Origin: Deltaproteobacteria bacterium
GTDB taxonomy: Bacteria; Myxococcota_A; Polyangia; JAAYKL01
Direction: 5' to 3'
Length of the DNA: 7,979 bases
Assembly (NCBI GenBank): GCA_011389755.1
Contig: JAABTR010000193.1
Location: forward strand, 1 to 7,979
A program made the position numbers and the translations under genes. Positions 1-5,844 of the stretch are shown one piece after another. Positions within the stretch are counted from its first letter, which is position 1. Each line of letters begins with the position of its first letter. The notes under the pieces were generated by a model, which had not been told where the DNA came from, ran no database searches, and saw only the letters and a program-made list of their open reading frames with translations.

Positions 1-393
1 GCCTCGGTATTCGATCTCCAGCTGGGTCTGCCCCCCGTAGGCCAGGTCGTAGGAGGTGATGATCAACCGGACCCATCGCCCGTCCGTGCCCGCGACCATG
101 GAAATCTGTGGATCGAAGCCCTCTGGACCGACCATGTCGTCGCTGGCCTGGGTCGACCCGTCGGAAGAGATGAGAAACATGACCGGGTCTGTGGTGGAGC
201 CGGCCGGGGTCCTCGTGCGAAACGTCACCCGCTGTCCCTCCTCCACCCAGAACAACCCGACGTAGGCCCTCTTGGTCTCGAGCACTTCAAAGAACGGTTC
301 CTGGCCGTGCACCACCGACGAAAAGGCGTAGGTCGGGCCCAATAAAACCATGAGCGCATAAATCGCCCCTCCCCAAAAGAATTTGACACGCAT
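1..393 (-). CDS. Secreted protein with PPC-like beta-sandwich start, C-terminus off the window
   Basis: The visible 131 codons start at an ATG (391-393) with a purine-rich ribosome site (AGAGAGG) about five bases upstream. The reading frame is open to the left edge, so the C-terminal part is missing. Residues 1-25 look like a signal peptide: a short basic start (MRVK), a hydrophobic core (about 8-19) and a possible cleavage site after TYA or FS. The mature part is rich in Thr, Ser, Asp and Gly with alternating hydrophobics. The run from DPVMFLISSDG through ASDD to GRWVRLIITSYD and a Gly-rich QTQLEIEY stretch resembles the bacterial pre-peptidase C-terminal (PPC) beta-sandwich found in many secreted proteins. 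That family call is pattern recognition only. It lies 19 bp downstream of the membrane-protein gene at 413-1216 and is probably co-transcribed with it. No catalytic motif is visible in this part; function unknown. Confidence 0.5.
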   Translation of the reverse strand, partial: MRVKFFWGGAIYALMVLLGPTYAFSSVVHGQEPFFEVLETKRAYVGLFWVEEGQRVTFRTRTPAGSTTDPVMFLISSDGSTQASDDMVGPEGFDPQISMVAGTDGRWVRLIITSYDLAYGGQTQLEIEYRG

Positions 394-412
394 CGAAACC
401 TCTCTTTCCCCT

Positions 413-1216
413 CTATTTTCCGGGCGACGACTCGAGCGCCTCCCCCTGGCCACGGAGGATATTCCGCTTGAGCCGCGCCAAGTCCCGGTCGCGCCCTTCC
501 CTGGTGGACGCGTCTCCTTCTCCACGCTGCTCCAGCAGCTTTTTCCTTTCCCTTTGGTACCTCTCAAGGCGCGATCGAGCCTCGGTGTCCCCTTCTTCGT
601 GAGGAACCATGGCCATGATGAGCGCGTACTTCTTCTGAAGCTCGAGATACCTTCCATGGGCCGCGGCGCTCGTCCCCTCGTCGCCGCCTCCCCACAAGCT
701 GTCGATGACCCCTTCCATCCGCTTGAGAGCGCGCCCCACTTTGGGCAGATCCTTGGGCTCGAACGGCCCACCCTTTTCGAACCGGCTCGCGAGATCCTCG
801 CCCAACAAAGCCGCAGTATCCGGAATTTCGACACCGCTTTTTCGGTCTCGGCCCCCGGCTGAGCCCACGAAACCAACGCCCCCCCGGGCGGATGTTTCGT
901 CATTTGGGTCTGGCGCTGCGCTCTTGTGGGACACAGCCTGAGCGTCGTCGTCTGATCCCCGTTCCCACTCAATATCTCGACTGAACAACCACCCGAAGAT
1001 GAGTGCAGCCGAGAAAACGAACGCCGTCACGCCGACTCGTAGTTTCCGTTCCAACCTTCCGCCCCTTGAATGAATGCTTTTATTTTCATCCCCGCAAGAC
1101 TCCCGGCTTCGTTCACTTTTACCCAACCAGGAGACAAACGCGGCCACTTTATACACAAAATCCTTCTCTTCGTCCTTACGAATCAACCTGGGCGGGTATT
1201 TATCCCACAACCGCAT
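413..1216 (-). CDS. Unrecognised single-pass membrane protein with charged helical tail
   Basis: I do not recognise this 267-residue product. It has one clear hydrophobic segment (about residues 61-78), a low-complexity Asp/Ser/Gly-rich linker (about 82-130), and a Lys/Arg/Glu-rich C-terminal region (about 155-260) that looks helical and may form coiled coils. By charge, the tail is probably outside the cytoplasmic membrane, anchored by the single segment. Start choice is uncertain. The ATG at 1216 has no ribosome site. A TTG at 1052-1054 (residue 55) is preceded by AAGGGG seven bases upstream and would give a classic signal anchor, MERKLR followed by the hydrophobic segment, in a 213-residue protein. 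The first 54 codons are less GC-rich at third positions than I would expect here. The gene is followed after 19 bp by the secreted-protein gene, and the M23 peptidase gene ends 82 bp upstream. A periplasmic scaffold or assembly partner for the downstream secreted protein is possible but speculative. Confidence 0.65.
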   Translation of the reverse strand: MRLWDKYPPRLIRKDEEKDFVYKVAAFVSWLGKSERSRESCGDENKSIHSRGGRLERKLRVGVTAFVFSAALIFGWLFSRDIEWERGSDDDAQAVSHKSAAPDPNDETSARGGVGFVGSAGGRDRKSGVEIPDTAALLGEDLASRFEKGGPFEPKDLPKVGRALKRMEGVIDSLWGGGDEGTSAAAHGRYLELQKKYALIMAMVPHEEGDTEARSRLERYQRERKKLLEQRGEGDASTREGRDRDLARLKRNILRGQGEALESSPGK

Positions 1217-1298
1217 GGTTTTGTATGGAATTTTTAAAAAAATTTGTTTTCAGCCGAACTTTTGCAAAAAATACGATCCTATTCTTCCCTTAGCTGAT
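1217..1298 (-). other. AT-rich gap between M23 peptidase and membrane-protein genes
   Basis: This 82-bp gap is sharply richer in A and T than its surroundings. On the minus strand it carries a TTTTGCAAAA palindrome (about 1261-1270, outermost bases imperfect) and a run of seven T followed by A residues (about 1231-1246). A promoter for the membrane-protein gene is likely here by composition, but I could not find a -35/-10 pair with acceptable spacing. No strong GC-rich terminator hairpin follows the peptidase gene, so read-through from it is possible. Confidence 0.4.
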
Positions 1299-2027
1299 TT
1301 ATTGCTGGGCGCGGCCGAAGGCTGGCTCAGTCAGGAGGCGCGCCACCCGCGGCGGGCCTTCAATGAGCCGGCCCCTCTCGTCGTACATCACCCCGTGAGA
1401 CGCCAGCCATTTCTGGGGATCGATGCTGTTGACGCGGTAGCGCCCGGGAAAGGGCCTGCGCCCCTTGCGGGTGCGCGCTCTGACCTCGAAGTGAAGGTGG
1501 ACCCCCATCCCCTTGAATTTATTGTTGCTCGTGTTGCCCGCCGCGCCCACTATCTCGCCCGCGGTCACCACCTGGCCCGCTTTCACCTCCACGGCGCTCA
1601 GGTGAGCGTACAGCGACCACAGATCCTCGTCCGGGTGATAGACGACCACCGCGTTTCCGTATCCTCGAAACCCCGGAAGTCTCCGTTTGTCGCGCACCAC
1701 GATGTCGACGACCCCGGCTCGCGCTGCAAAAACCGGGTCCCCCTTTTCCGCCTTAAAATCGACCCCGGCGTGGAAAGTCGGCCTGTTGCTGCGACGGCCA
1801 CGGCGCTTCCCGAAAGGAGATGTGAGCCTGGAACTGCTTTTCACCGGCGAGGAGCACGCCCCATCGGCAGCCTCGCGCTCCTCGCCGCCCGCCGCGACAA
1901 AAGCCGCGTTCGGCACGTCGGCGAGCGCCTGCGCCGCCGCCACGGCGACGACCGCCGCTGCGAAAAGCGACGCGACCTTCGAGCTGCGCTTTGGGGGGGC
2001 CTTCGCCATTGAACCTCGTTCGCTCAT
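1299..2027 (-). CDS. M23 (LytM-type) zinc metallopeptidase, exported
   Basis: This is a predicted peptidoglycan endopeptidase of family M23, which cuts peptide cross-bridges in the cell wall. Numbered from the ATG at 2025-2027 (242 residues), there is a basic start and a hydrophobic Ala/Val core (about 18-36) with a signal-peptidase-like ALA site, then a short linker and a LytM domain (about 67-187). The metal and catalytic signature is complete: H86 and D90 in FHAGVDF, H142 in LYAHLS, and H177/H179 in HLHFE. It should therefore be an active enzyme, unlike EnvC/NlpD-type activators, which lack zinc ligands. No LysM or coiled-coil domain is present, so its targeting is unclear. The frame is open upstream to a TTG at 2078. 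ATG 2027 has AAGGGG eight bases upstream, and ATG 2009 has GAGG four bases upstream and leaves a tidier signal peptide; either is credible. The gene diverges from deoB. Confidence 0.9.
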   Translation of the reverse strand: MSERGSMAKAPPKRSSKVASLFAAAVVAVAAAQALADVPNAAFVAAGGEEREAADGACSSPVKSSSRLTSPFGKRRGRRSNRPTFHAGVDFKAEKGDPVFAARAGVVDIVVRDKRRLPGFRGYGNAVVVYHPDEDLWSLYAHLSAVEVKAGQVVTAGEIVGAAGNTSNNKFKGMGVHLHFEVRARTRKGRRPFPGRYRVNSIDPQKWLASHGVMYDERGRLIEGPPRVARLLTEPAFGRAQQ

Positions 2028-2285
2028 GTCCGACGCCCCTTTTGCGCCCTGGCTTTCGCTCGACCTGCACGGGCACAAAAGAGGCGGCTTGAAGGGACAA
2101 GTGTTAACAGAACCGGGACCAGTGAGAAAGCACCATTAAAGAGATTTTATGGTTTTTGAGGATATTTTTGACCGAGTCGGGCCTCTCTCACACGAGGGCA
2201 GCTCGGCCGCGTCGCTCCACAACTTCGTCTTGCGGACATCGATTCAAAGGCCTAAAACCCTTTTTGCAGCAGTTGGAGCCCCGAT
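2028..2285. other. Divergent intergenic region between M23 peptidase and deoB
   Basis: No gene is seen in this roughly 250-bp stretch. It must hold the promoters of two divergent genes. The part around 2130-2170 is AT-rich and contains, on the minus strand, a TAAAAT box (2144-2149) that could serve as a -10 for the peptidase, although no good -35 lies at the right distance. A candidate deoB promoter is listed separately. I find no convincing operator palindrome of the CytR or DeoR type. Confidence 0.5.
2230..2258 (+). promoter_or_regulatory. Candidate sigma70-type promoter of deoB
   Basis: TTGCGG (2230-2235) and TAAAAC (2253-2258) are separated by 17 bases and lie about 28 bases upstream of the deoB start codon. 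The match to consensus is moderate at -10 (4 of 6) and weak at -35 (3 of 6), so this is only a candidate. Confidence 0.3.
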
Positions 2286-3485
2286 ATGAAGAACTCGAAA
2301 TCAAAAAATGACATGAGCCGCCGCGCCCTGGTGGTCGTGCTCGACAGCGCCGGCATCGGCGAGCTACCCGACGCCGCGCGCTACGGCGACAGCGGCGCAG
2401 CGACCCTCCCCCACATCTACGAGCGCGTGCCGAAAATCCACACGCCCAACTTGGCGGCGCTCGGGCTCGGGCACATCGCCGAGTTGCGCGGCCTCCGAGC
2501 CGACGCGCCGCCCAGCGCGTGCTTCGGAAAGATGGCCGAGCGCTCCGCGGGCAAAGACACCACCACAGGCCACTGGGAGCTCATGGGCCTCGAGCTCGAA
2601 GAGCCGTTTCAGACCTTCGGAGAAGGGTTCCCCGAAGAGCTCCTCTTTGCCTTTCGCGAGGCCACCGGCCGCGGGGTTCTGGGAAACAAGGCCGCCTCGG
2701 GCACCGCCATCATCGAAGAGCTGGGCAAAGAGCACCTCGCGACAGGCGACTGGATCGTCTACACGTCGGCCGATAGCGTCTTCCAGCTCGCCGCCCATGA
2801 GGAGCGTGTGCCCCTCGAGGAGCTCTACGCGGCCTGCGAAGAGGCCCGGAAGATCTGCGACGGGTATCGAATCGGCCGGGTCATCGCCCGCCCCTTCGTC
2901 GGGCGCCCCGGCTCTTTCACGCGGACGTACAACCGCCACGACTACTCGATGCCCCCCGACGGCCCCACCGTGCTCGACGCCCTGAACGAAGCCGGCGTCC
3001 CCGTCTCGGGGGTCGGCAAGATACGCGATATCTTCGCCGGCGCAGGCGTCGGCGAGAGTTACGCGACCCACGGCAACGCCGAGGGGATCGAGCAGACTCT
3101 GGCTCTTTTGGGAAAACAACGAAGCGGGCTCATCTTCGTCAACCTGGTCGACTTCGACATGGTGTACGGTCACCGCCGAAACGTCGAGGGTTACGCCCGG
3201 GCCCTCGAGGAGTTCGACCGAGCCCTGCCCGAGATCCTGTCTGCGCTTGAAAAGCAAGACCTGCTTTTCATCACCGCGGATCACGGCTGCGACCCCACGT
3301 TCTTGTCACACACCGATCACACCCGGGAGTACGTGCCTCTCTTGGCCGCTTCACCTCTTTTCTCGCAAGGCGTGCCGCTGGGAACTCGCGGCAGCTTCGC
3401 CGACTTGGGCGCCACCGTGGCTCAGGCCCTCGGCGTGGCTTGGAGCGGGTCCGGCGAGAGCTTTTTGGGCGAGCTCCCGCTTTGA
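2286..3485 (+). CDS. deoB: Phosphopentomutase
   Basis: DeoB interconverts ribose 1-phosphate and ribose 5-phosphate, and the deoxyribose pair, linking nucleoside breakdown to the pentose phosphate pathway. It is a cytoplasmic metalloenzyme of the alkaline phosphatase superfamily. The product has 399 residues, normal for the family. By analogy with the characterised Bacillus enzyme, the two-metal site is intact: D20 in VVLDSAGIGELPDA, D291 and H296 in DFDMVYGHR, D332 and H333 in TADHG, and H345 in TDHTREY. The segment DTTTGHWELMG (91-101) holds the phospho-threonine region, and NRHDYS (216-221) is the usual family motif in the cap. The ATG at 2286 has GGAG seven bases upstream, so I prefer it to the ATG at codon 10. 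No other deo gene (deoA, deoC, deoD) is adjacent, so it stands alone and is probably monocistronic. It converges with the hexapeptide-repeat gene with only 19 bp between. Confidence 0.97.
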   Translation: MKNSKSKNDMSRRALVVVLDSAGIGELPDAARYGDSGAATLPHIYERVPKIHTPNLAALGLGHIAELRGLRADAPPSACFGKMAERSAGKDTTTGHWELMGLELEEPFQTFGEGFPEELLFAFREATGRGVLGNKAASGTAIIEELGKEHLATGDWIVYTSADSVFQLAAHEERVPLEELYAACEEARKICDGYRIGRVIARPFVGRPGSFTRTYNRHDYSMPPDGPTVLDALNEAGVPVSGVGKIRDIFAGAGVGESYATHGNAEGIEQTLALLGKQRSGLIFVNLVDFDMVYGHRRNVEGYARALEEFDRALPEILSALEKQDLLFITADHGCDPTFLSHTDHTREYVPLLAASPLFSQGVPLGTRGSFADLGATVAQALGVAWSGSGESFLGELPL

Positions 3486-3504
3486 CTCTGAGCATCTTGT
3501 CTTT

Positions 3505-4023
3505 TCAGCCCCGCTCGAGACTCTCCTCATACAAGGCGGCCCGGCGGCGATAGTGCTGCGCGCTCATGGGCAAAGAGGCCAGCTCGTCCTCGGATAGGGC
3601 TCGAACCACTTTTCCCGGAGATCCCAGCACCAGGCTGCCGTCGGGGATCTCTTTGCCCTCGGTGATGAGGGCGCGCGCCCCGATGAGGCAGTTTTTGCCG
3701 ATTCGAGCGCCGTTTAGAACCACCGCCCCGATGCCCACTAGGCTCCCATCTCCCACGGTGCAGCCGTGGAGCATCGCCATGTGGCCCACGGTGACGCCCT
3801 CTCCGATCCGCAGCGGCGTGAAGGGATCGGCGTGCAGGACGCAGCCGTCTTGAATATTGGAGCCCGCTCCCACGAAGATGGGCGCGTCGTCCGCCCGGAT
3901 GACGGCGTTGAACCAGACGCTCGCGCCCTCCTCCAAGGTGACGTCTCCGATGAGGGCAGCCCCGGGCGCCACGTAGGCCCCCTGTGCGAGCGCGGGCTCG
4001 CGCTGCTCGATGCGGTACTTCAC
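3505..4023 (-). CDS. Gamma-carbonic-anhydrase-like hexapeptide-repeat protein (YrdA/PaaY type)
   Basis: This 172-residue protein belongs to the left-handed beta-helix group of gamma-class carbonic anhydrase homologues (YrdA, PaaY, CaiE relatives), which form cytoplasmic trimers with metal at the subunit interfaces. Isoleucine/valine/glycine-spaced hexapeptide repeats cover about residues 14-140, followed by a C-terminal helix (about 144-170). The three histidine metal ligands are kept: H64 (CVLHADP), H81 and H86 (VGHMAMLHG). R43 and D45 and the Q58-D59 pair of the family are also present. Activity in this small subfamily varies and many members have no measured anhydrase activity, so the substrate is open. 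The start is a GTG (4021-4023) chosen because GGAGG lies six bases upstream. The gene lies downstream of the tRNA operon but is shielded by a strong terminator, so it needs its own promoter in 4024-4086, where I see no convincing box pair. The 3' end converges with deoB. Confidence 0.93.
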   Translation of the reverse strand: MKYRIEQREPALAQGAYVAPGAALIGDVTLEEGASVWFNAVIRADDAPIFVGAGSNIQDGCVLHADPFTPLRIGEGVTVGHMAMLHGCTVGDGSLVGIGAVVLNGARIGKNCLIGARALITEGKEIPDGSLVLGSPGKVVRALSEDELASLPMSAQHYRRRAALYEESLERG

Positions 4024-4086
4024 GAATGACCTCCCTCGTTTTCAGATATTTTTTTCAAGACAATGCGACGGGCGGGTTCACGAGGA

Positions 4087-4141
4087 GCGCCAAATAAAAA
4101 GGCCTCCCGGGGCAAACCCGCGAGGCCTTTTTTATTGGCGC
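4087..4141 (-). terminator. Strong, symmetrical rho-independent terminator of the tRNA operon
   Basis: Two 20-base arms (4087-4106 and 4122-4141) pair at 18 of 20 positions. The core is GGCCTC/GAGGCC, flanked inside by CGGG/CCCG around a GCAAA loop and outside by A/T tracts and a GCGCC/GGCGC clamp. In the minus direction the hairpin is followed by TTTTTATTT, in the plus direction by TTTTTTATT, so it could stop transcription both ways. It ends the tRNA operon and insulates the downstream hexapeptide-repeat gene. Its outer stem includes the last bases of tRNA-Arg, including the encoded CCA (4136-4138). Confidence 0.93.
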
Positions 4142-4212
4142 GCATGGAGCGATTCGAACGCCCGACCCTCGGTTCCGTAGACCGATGCTCTATCCAACTG
4201 AGCTACATGCGC
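4136..4212 (-). tRNA. tRNA-Arg (anticodon ACG)
   Basis: The cloverleaf is complete. The acceptor is GCGCATG with CATGCGC; the D arm is GCTC/GAGC. The anticodon stem is TCGGT/ACCGA around loop CTACGGA, which gives ACG. The T arm is GGGCG/CGCTC with TTCGAAT and one G-U pair. The discriminator is G (4139) and CCA is encoded (4136-4138). The ACG anticodon is normally converted to ICG by TadA, so it reads CGT, CGC and CGA. It is the last gene of the three-tRNA operon, and its 3' end merges with the terminator stem. Confidence 0.97.
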
Positions 4213-4239
4213 GTGTCGAGCCAGCTTCGCAAGAAGCGG

Positions 4240-4325
4240 CGGAGAGGGAGGGATTCGAACCCTCGATACCTAATGGTATACGCGCTTAGCAGGCGCGCGC
4301 CTTCGACCTACTCGGCCACCTCCCC
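4240..4325 (-). tRNA. tRNA-Ser (anticodon GCT)
   Basis: This 86-base class II tRNA has acceptor GGGGAGG with CCTCTCC (one G-U pair) and discriminator G. Its anticodon stem is CGCGC/GCGCG around CTGCTAA (anticodon GCT), and its long variable arm pairs TACC with GGTA. The T arm is GAGGG/CCCTC. CCA is not encoded: the next bases are CCG, so the tail must be added by a nucleotidyltransferase or made from the trimmed precursor. It reads AGC and AGT codons and is the middle gene of the operon. Confidence 0.97.
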
Positions 4326-4351
4326 TTAACTGGGTGTCGGCCGAGCTCCAG

Positions 4352-4436
4352 CGGAGGAGGTAGGATTCGAACCCACGGAAGGTTGCCCTTCAACGGTTTT
4401 CAAGACCGCCGCCTTCGACCACTCGGCCACTCCTCC
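4352..4436 (-). tRNA. tRNA-Ser (anticodon TGA)
   Basis: This 85-base class II tRNA is the first gene of the operon. The acceptor is GGAGGAG with CTCCTCC and discriminator G. The anticodon stem-loop is CGGT-CTTGAAA-ACCG (anticodon TGA, reads TCN with preference for TCA/TCG). A long variable arm pairs GAAGG with CCTTC, and the T arm is GTGGG/CCTAC with TTCGAAT. CCA is not encoded. Only 26 bases separate it from the second serine tRNA. Confidence 0.97.
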
Positions 4437-4480
4437 TAATTTCGAAAGAGCAAGGGGTCTTTTCAAACCCGCAGGCGGAG

Positions 4481-4509
4481 TCTTTATCGGTTTGAGCCGC
4501 CGATGTCAA
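4481..4509 (-). promoter_or_regulatory. Promoter of the tRNA-Ser/Ser/Arg operon
   Basis: On the minus strand a perfect TTGACA (-35, 4504-4509) is followed after 17 bases by TAAAGA (-10, 4481-4486). An overlapping GATAAA at 15-base spacing is an alternative. The bases after the -10 are GC-rich (CTCCGCC), a discriminator type often linked to stringent (ppGpp) control of stable RNA genes. The implied start lies about 38 bases before tRNA-Ser(TGA). The -35 box is only 13 bases beyond the stop codon of the DUF4013 gene. Confidence 0.75.
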
Positions 4510-4522
4510 GTTGAAATTTGGA

Positions 4523-5203
4523 TCAGTCGCGAAGGGGCGGCGGTATGGCCATGGAGCCGCGGATGGTTCCTTGGGGATCGTCGCCGAAGGGCTTTGAGGT
4601 GCGATAGACCTGGGCGTACAGGTGCGCCGATATCACCGAGGCGATGAAGGTCGCGAAAAAGAATCCGACGACGAAAAAGACCGCGCAAAAAACAGAGACT
4701 ATCTTGAGGGCGAAGACGAGCCCCCAGGCGACGAAGTACCTGCCCGCGTTGTTGCCGATGAAGGTGAATATCTCTTTGAAGTGAAACGCCGCTTTGATGT
4801 CCCCCTTTACGACGAGACGTATCAGAGCCGCGGGGACGAGCATCGACGCGATGATCTGCAAGGCGGCGGTCGGCGCGATTAGCAAAAGATCCGTGCCCGG
4901 ATCGCCGCCGGATACGGAGACGTAGATCCGCACCAGGTACAAAACCAGCACCGGAGAGTAGTAGCCCAAAAGGACGAGCACCGGCTCCATCCCTTCGAAA
5001 AACAAGCTCCTAAAATCCGACCAGTCCGGCAGCCTCGCGTCGCGGCCTTCCAAGACGTCGCACAAGACCCGCATGACGTAACCGGCGACGACAAACGCAA
5101 AGAACACTGTGAAAAAAAGCGTACTTACCGCCCCGCCGATAAACAGCTTCTTCGCCGCCTCCGGCGCTCTGAATGCGAACGAAAATGACCTTTCAACTTT
5201 CAT
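4523..5203 (-). CDS. DUF4013-family integral membrane protein
   Basis: The 226-residue product is strongly hydrophobic and matches my memory of the DUF4013 family. The opening FSFAFRAPEAAKKLFIGG leads into a membrane segment, followed by the characteristic GYVMRVLCDVLEGRD and LPDWSDFRSLFFEG stretch (41-71). Membrane segments lie at about 20-45, 74-97, 106-132 and, probably as two, 155-198; the C-terminal tail (199-226) is polar. The family's function is unknown; members sit in the cytoplasmic membrane of bacteria and archaea. The ATG at 5203 fits the family's usual N-terminus but has no ribosome site nearby; see the short-leader promoter upstream. The gene follows the methyltransferase-like gene by 65 bp and is the last coding gene before the tRNA operon. 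Confidence 0.85.
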   Translation of the reverse strand: MKVERSFSFAFRAPEAAKKLFIGGAVSTLFFTVFFAFVVAGYVMRVLCDVLEGRDARLPDWSDFRSLFFEGMEPVLVLLGYYSPVLVLYLVRIYVSVSGGDPGTDLLLIAPTAALQIIASMLVPAALIRLVVKGDIKAAFHFKEIFTFIGNNAGRYFVAWGLVFALKIVSVFCAVFFVVGFFFATFIASVISAHLYAQVYRTSKPFGDDPQGTIRGSMAIPPPLRD

Positions 5204-5212
5204 GGAACTAAA

Positions 5213-5218
5213 ACTATA
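5213..5218 (-). promoter_or_regulatory. Possible -10 box giving a near-leaderless DUF4013 mRNA
   Basis: TATAGT on the minus strand matches the -10 consensus at five of six positions and lies nine bases before the ATG of the DUF4013 gene. Transcription would start within a few bases of the start codon, which would explain the missing ribosome site. No good -35 box is present at 16-19 bases, so the call is tentative. Confidence 0.3.
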
Positions 5219-5268
5219 TCCCCTCTTTGCCCCTTCGACGAAATAAAAGTCGATTCTTCCGATAGCCG

Positions 5269-5844
5269 CTACTCATTCACCCACGGCCTCGGGGCTCTGA
5301 GGCCGTGGGTGAGAACCCAGGGCGCGACCTTGGTGGAATATTTTTGTTGCCCGATCTGCACAAAACCATTCCCCATCAGTGAAGCGCAAAGCGCGTGTCT
5401 CTTGCGCGGGCCGGCCGTAAAGGGGCGCAGGGGAATGAGAGCCTTGCCGAGGCTGCCGTGCCACCCGTCCTCGGTAGGGTGGGGCCACGCAAAGAGCCCG
5501 CCCGCGACGAGCAGCCTTCGCATCCGGCCTAAGAACTCGACCTTTGCAGCCGCTCGCGGCAGCCCGCAGGTCAGCACCACCGCATCGAACGTCTCGTCCC
5601 GCAGGGGCAGATCACAAAGGCGGCACTCCAAAAGCGTCACGCGATCTTCGTCGCTGGAGCCGAGCTTCTTGAAGAGCCTGTACAAAGACCGGAAGCGGTC
5701 GCTCACAACGACCGTGTCGTGTCCCAATTTTATGATGGCCGAGGCAGCCTCCAGATCGCCTCGGTAAACGATCACCACGCGGCGCCGTCCGACGACAAAC
5801 GCTTCTCCGAGAAGCCCCGCGACCAGTGCACCGAGGTCATTCAT
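5269..5844 (-). CDS. Small methyltransferase-like protein with a degenerate cofactor loop
   Basis: The 191-residue product has the strand order of a class I SAM-dependent methyltransferase. VVIVYRGDLEAAS (23-35) stands where motif I should be. An acidic strand end follows (VVVSD, D49), then LCDLPL (76-81), FDAVVL (86-91, motif IV), the helix plus strand RMRRLLVAGGLFAW (107-120), and the closing LMGNGFVQIGQQ (156-167), similar to the usual AGF-x-x-I ending. The canonical GxGxG loop is absent: only YRGD remains, so SAM binding may be lost or altered. It may be a pseudoenzyme or a divergent methyltransferase with unknown substrate. The ATG overlaps the stop of the CorC-like gene by 8 bases and is preceded by GAAGG six bases upstream, so translation is probably coupled. 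The last codons (THGLRAPRPWV) are written by a perfect inverted repeat. Confidence 0.75.
   Translation of the reverse strand: MNDLGALVAGLLGEAFVVGRRRVVIVYRGDLEAASAIIKLGHDTVVVSDRFRSLYRLFKKLGSSDEDRVTLLECRLCDLPLRDETFDAVVLTCGLPRAAAKVEFLGRMRRLLVAGGLFAWPHPTEDGWHGSLGKALIPLRPFTAGPRKRHALCASLMGNGFVQIGQQKYSTKVAPWVLTHGLRAPRPWVNE
5277..5312. repeat. Perfect 14-bp inverted repeat in the gene end
   Basis: The arms TCACCCACGGCCTC (5277-5290) and GAGGCCGTGGGTGA (5299-5312) are perfect complements around an 8-base loop. The repeat lies inside the last 15 codons of the methyltransferase-like gene, just before its stop codon. Neither strand has a T-run directly after it, so it is not a standard rho-independent terminator. 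It could stabilise the 3' end of the upstream mRNA or weaken read-through into the DUF4013 gene. Confidence 0.85.

Noticed and set aside
1074..2012. Plus-strand open frame (312 codons) opposite the M23 peptidase
   Set aside because: It crosses an intergenic gap and the antisense of a gene with complete zinc ligands. The product is Arg/His/Ala-rich with no domain.
2180..2220. Imperfect GCCTC/GAGGGC repeat upstream of deoB as an operator or riboswitch
   Set aside because: The arms are short and need a bulge. No known nucleoside-responsive operator or purine riboswitch core is visible.
2364..3284. Minus-strand open frame (306 codons) opposite deoB
   Set aside because: It is fully inside the well-supported deoB gene, and its product shows no domain and only shadow-type composition.
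4063..4329. Plus-strand open frame of 88 codons over the tRNA region
   Set aside because: It is translated from the antisense of tRNA-Arg and tRNA-Ser. Peptides such as RFERPTLGSVDRCSIQLSYM and GRDSNPRYLMV are well-known artefacts of tRNA antisense reading.
4136..4436. tRNA genes as a possible integration site of a mobile element
   Set aside because: No integrase, no direct repeat of a tRNA 3' end and no foreign-looking genes are visible on either side.
4451..4470. Small inverted repeat (GGGT/ACCC) in the tRNA operon leader
   Set aside because: The stem is only four to five base pairs with an eight-base loop, too weak to claim as an attenuator.
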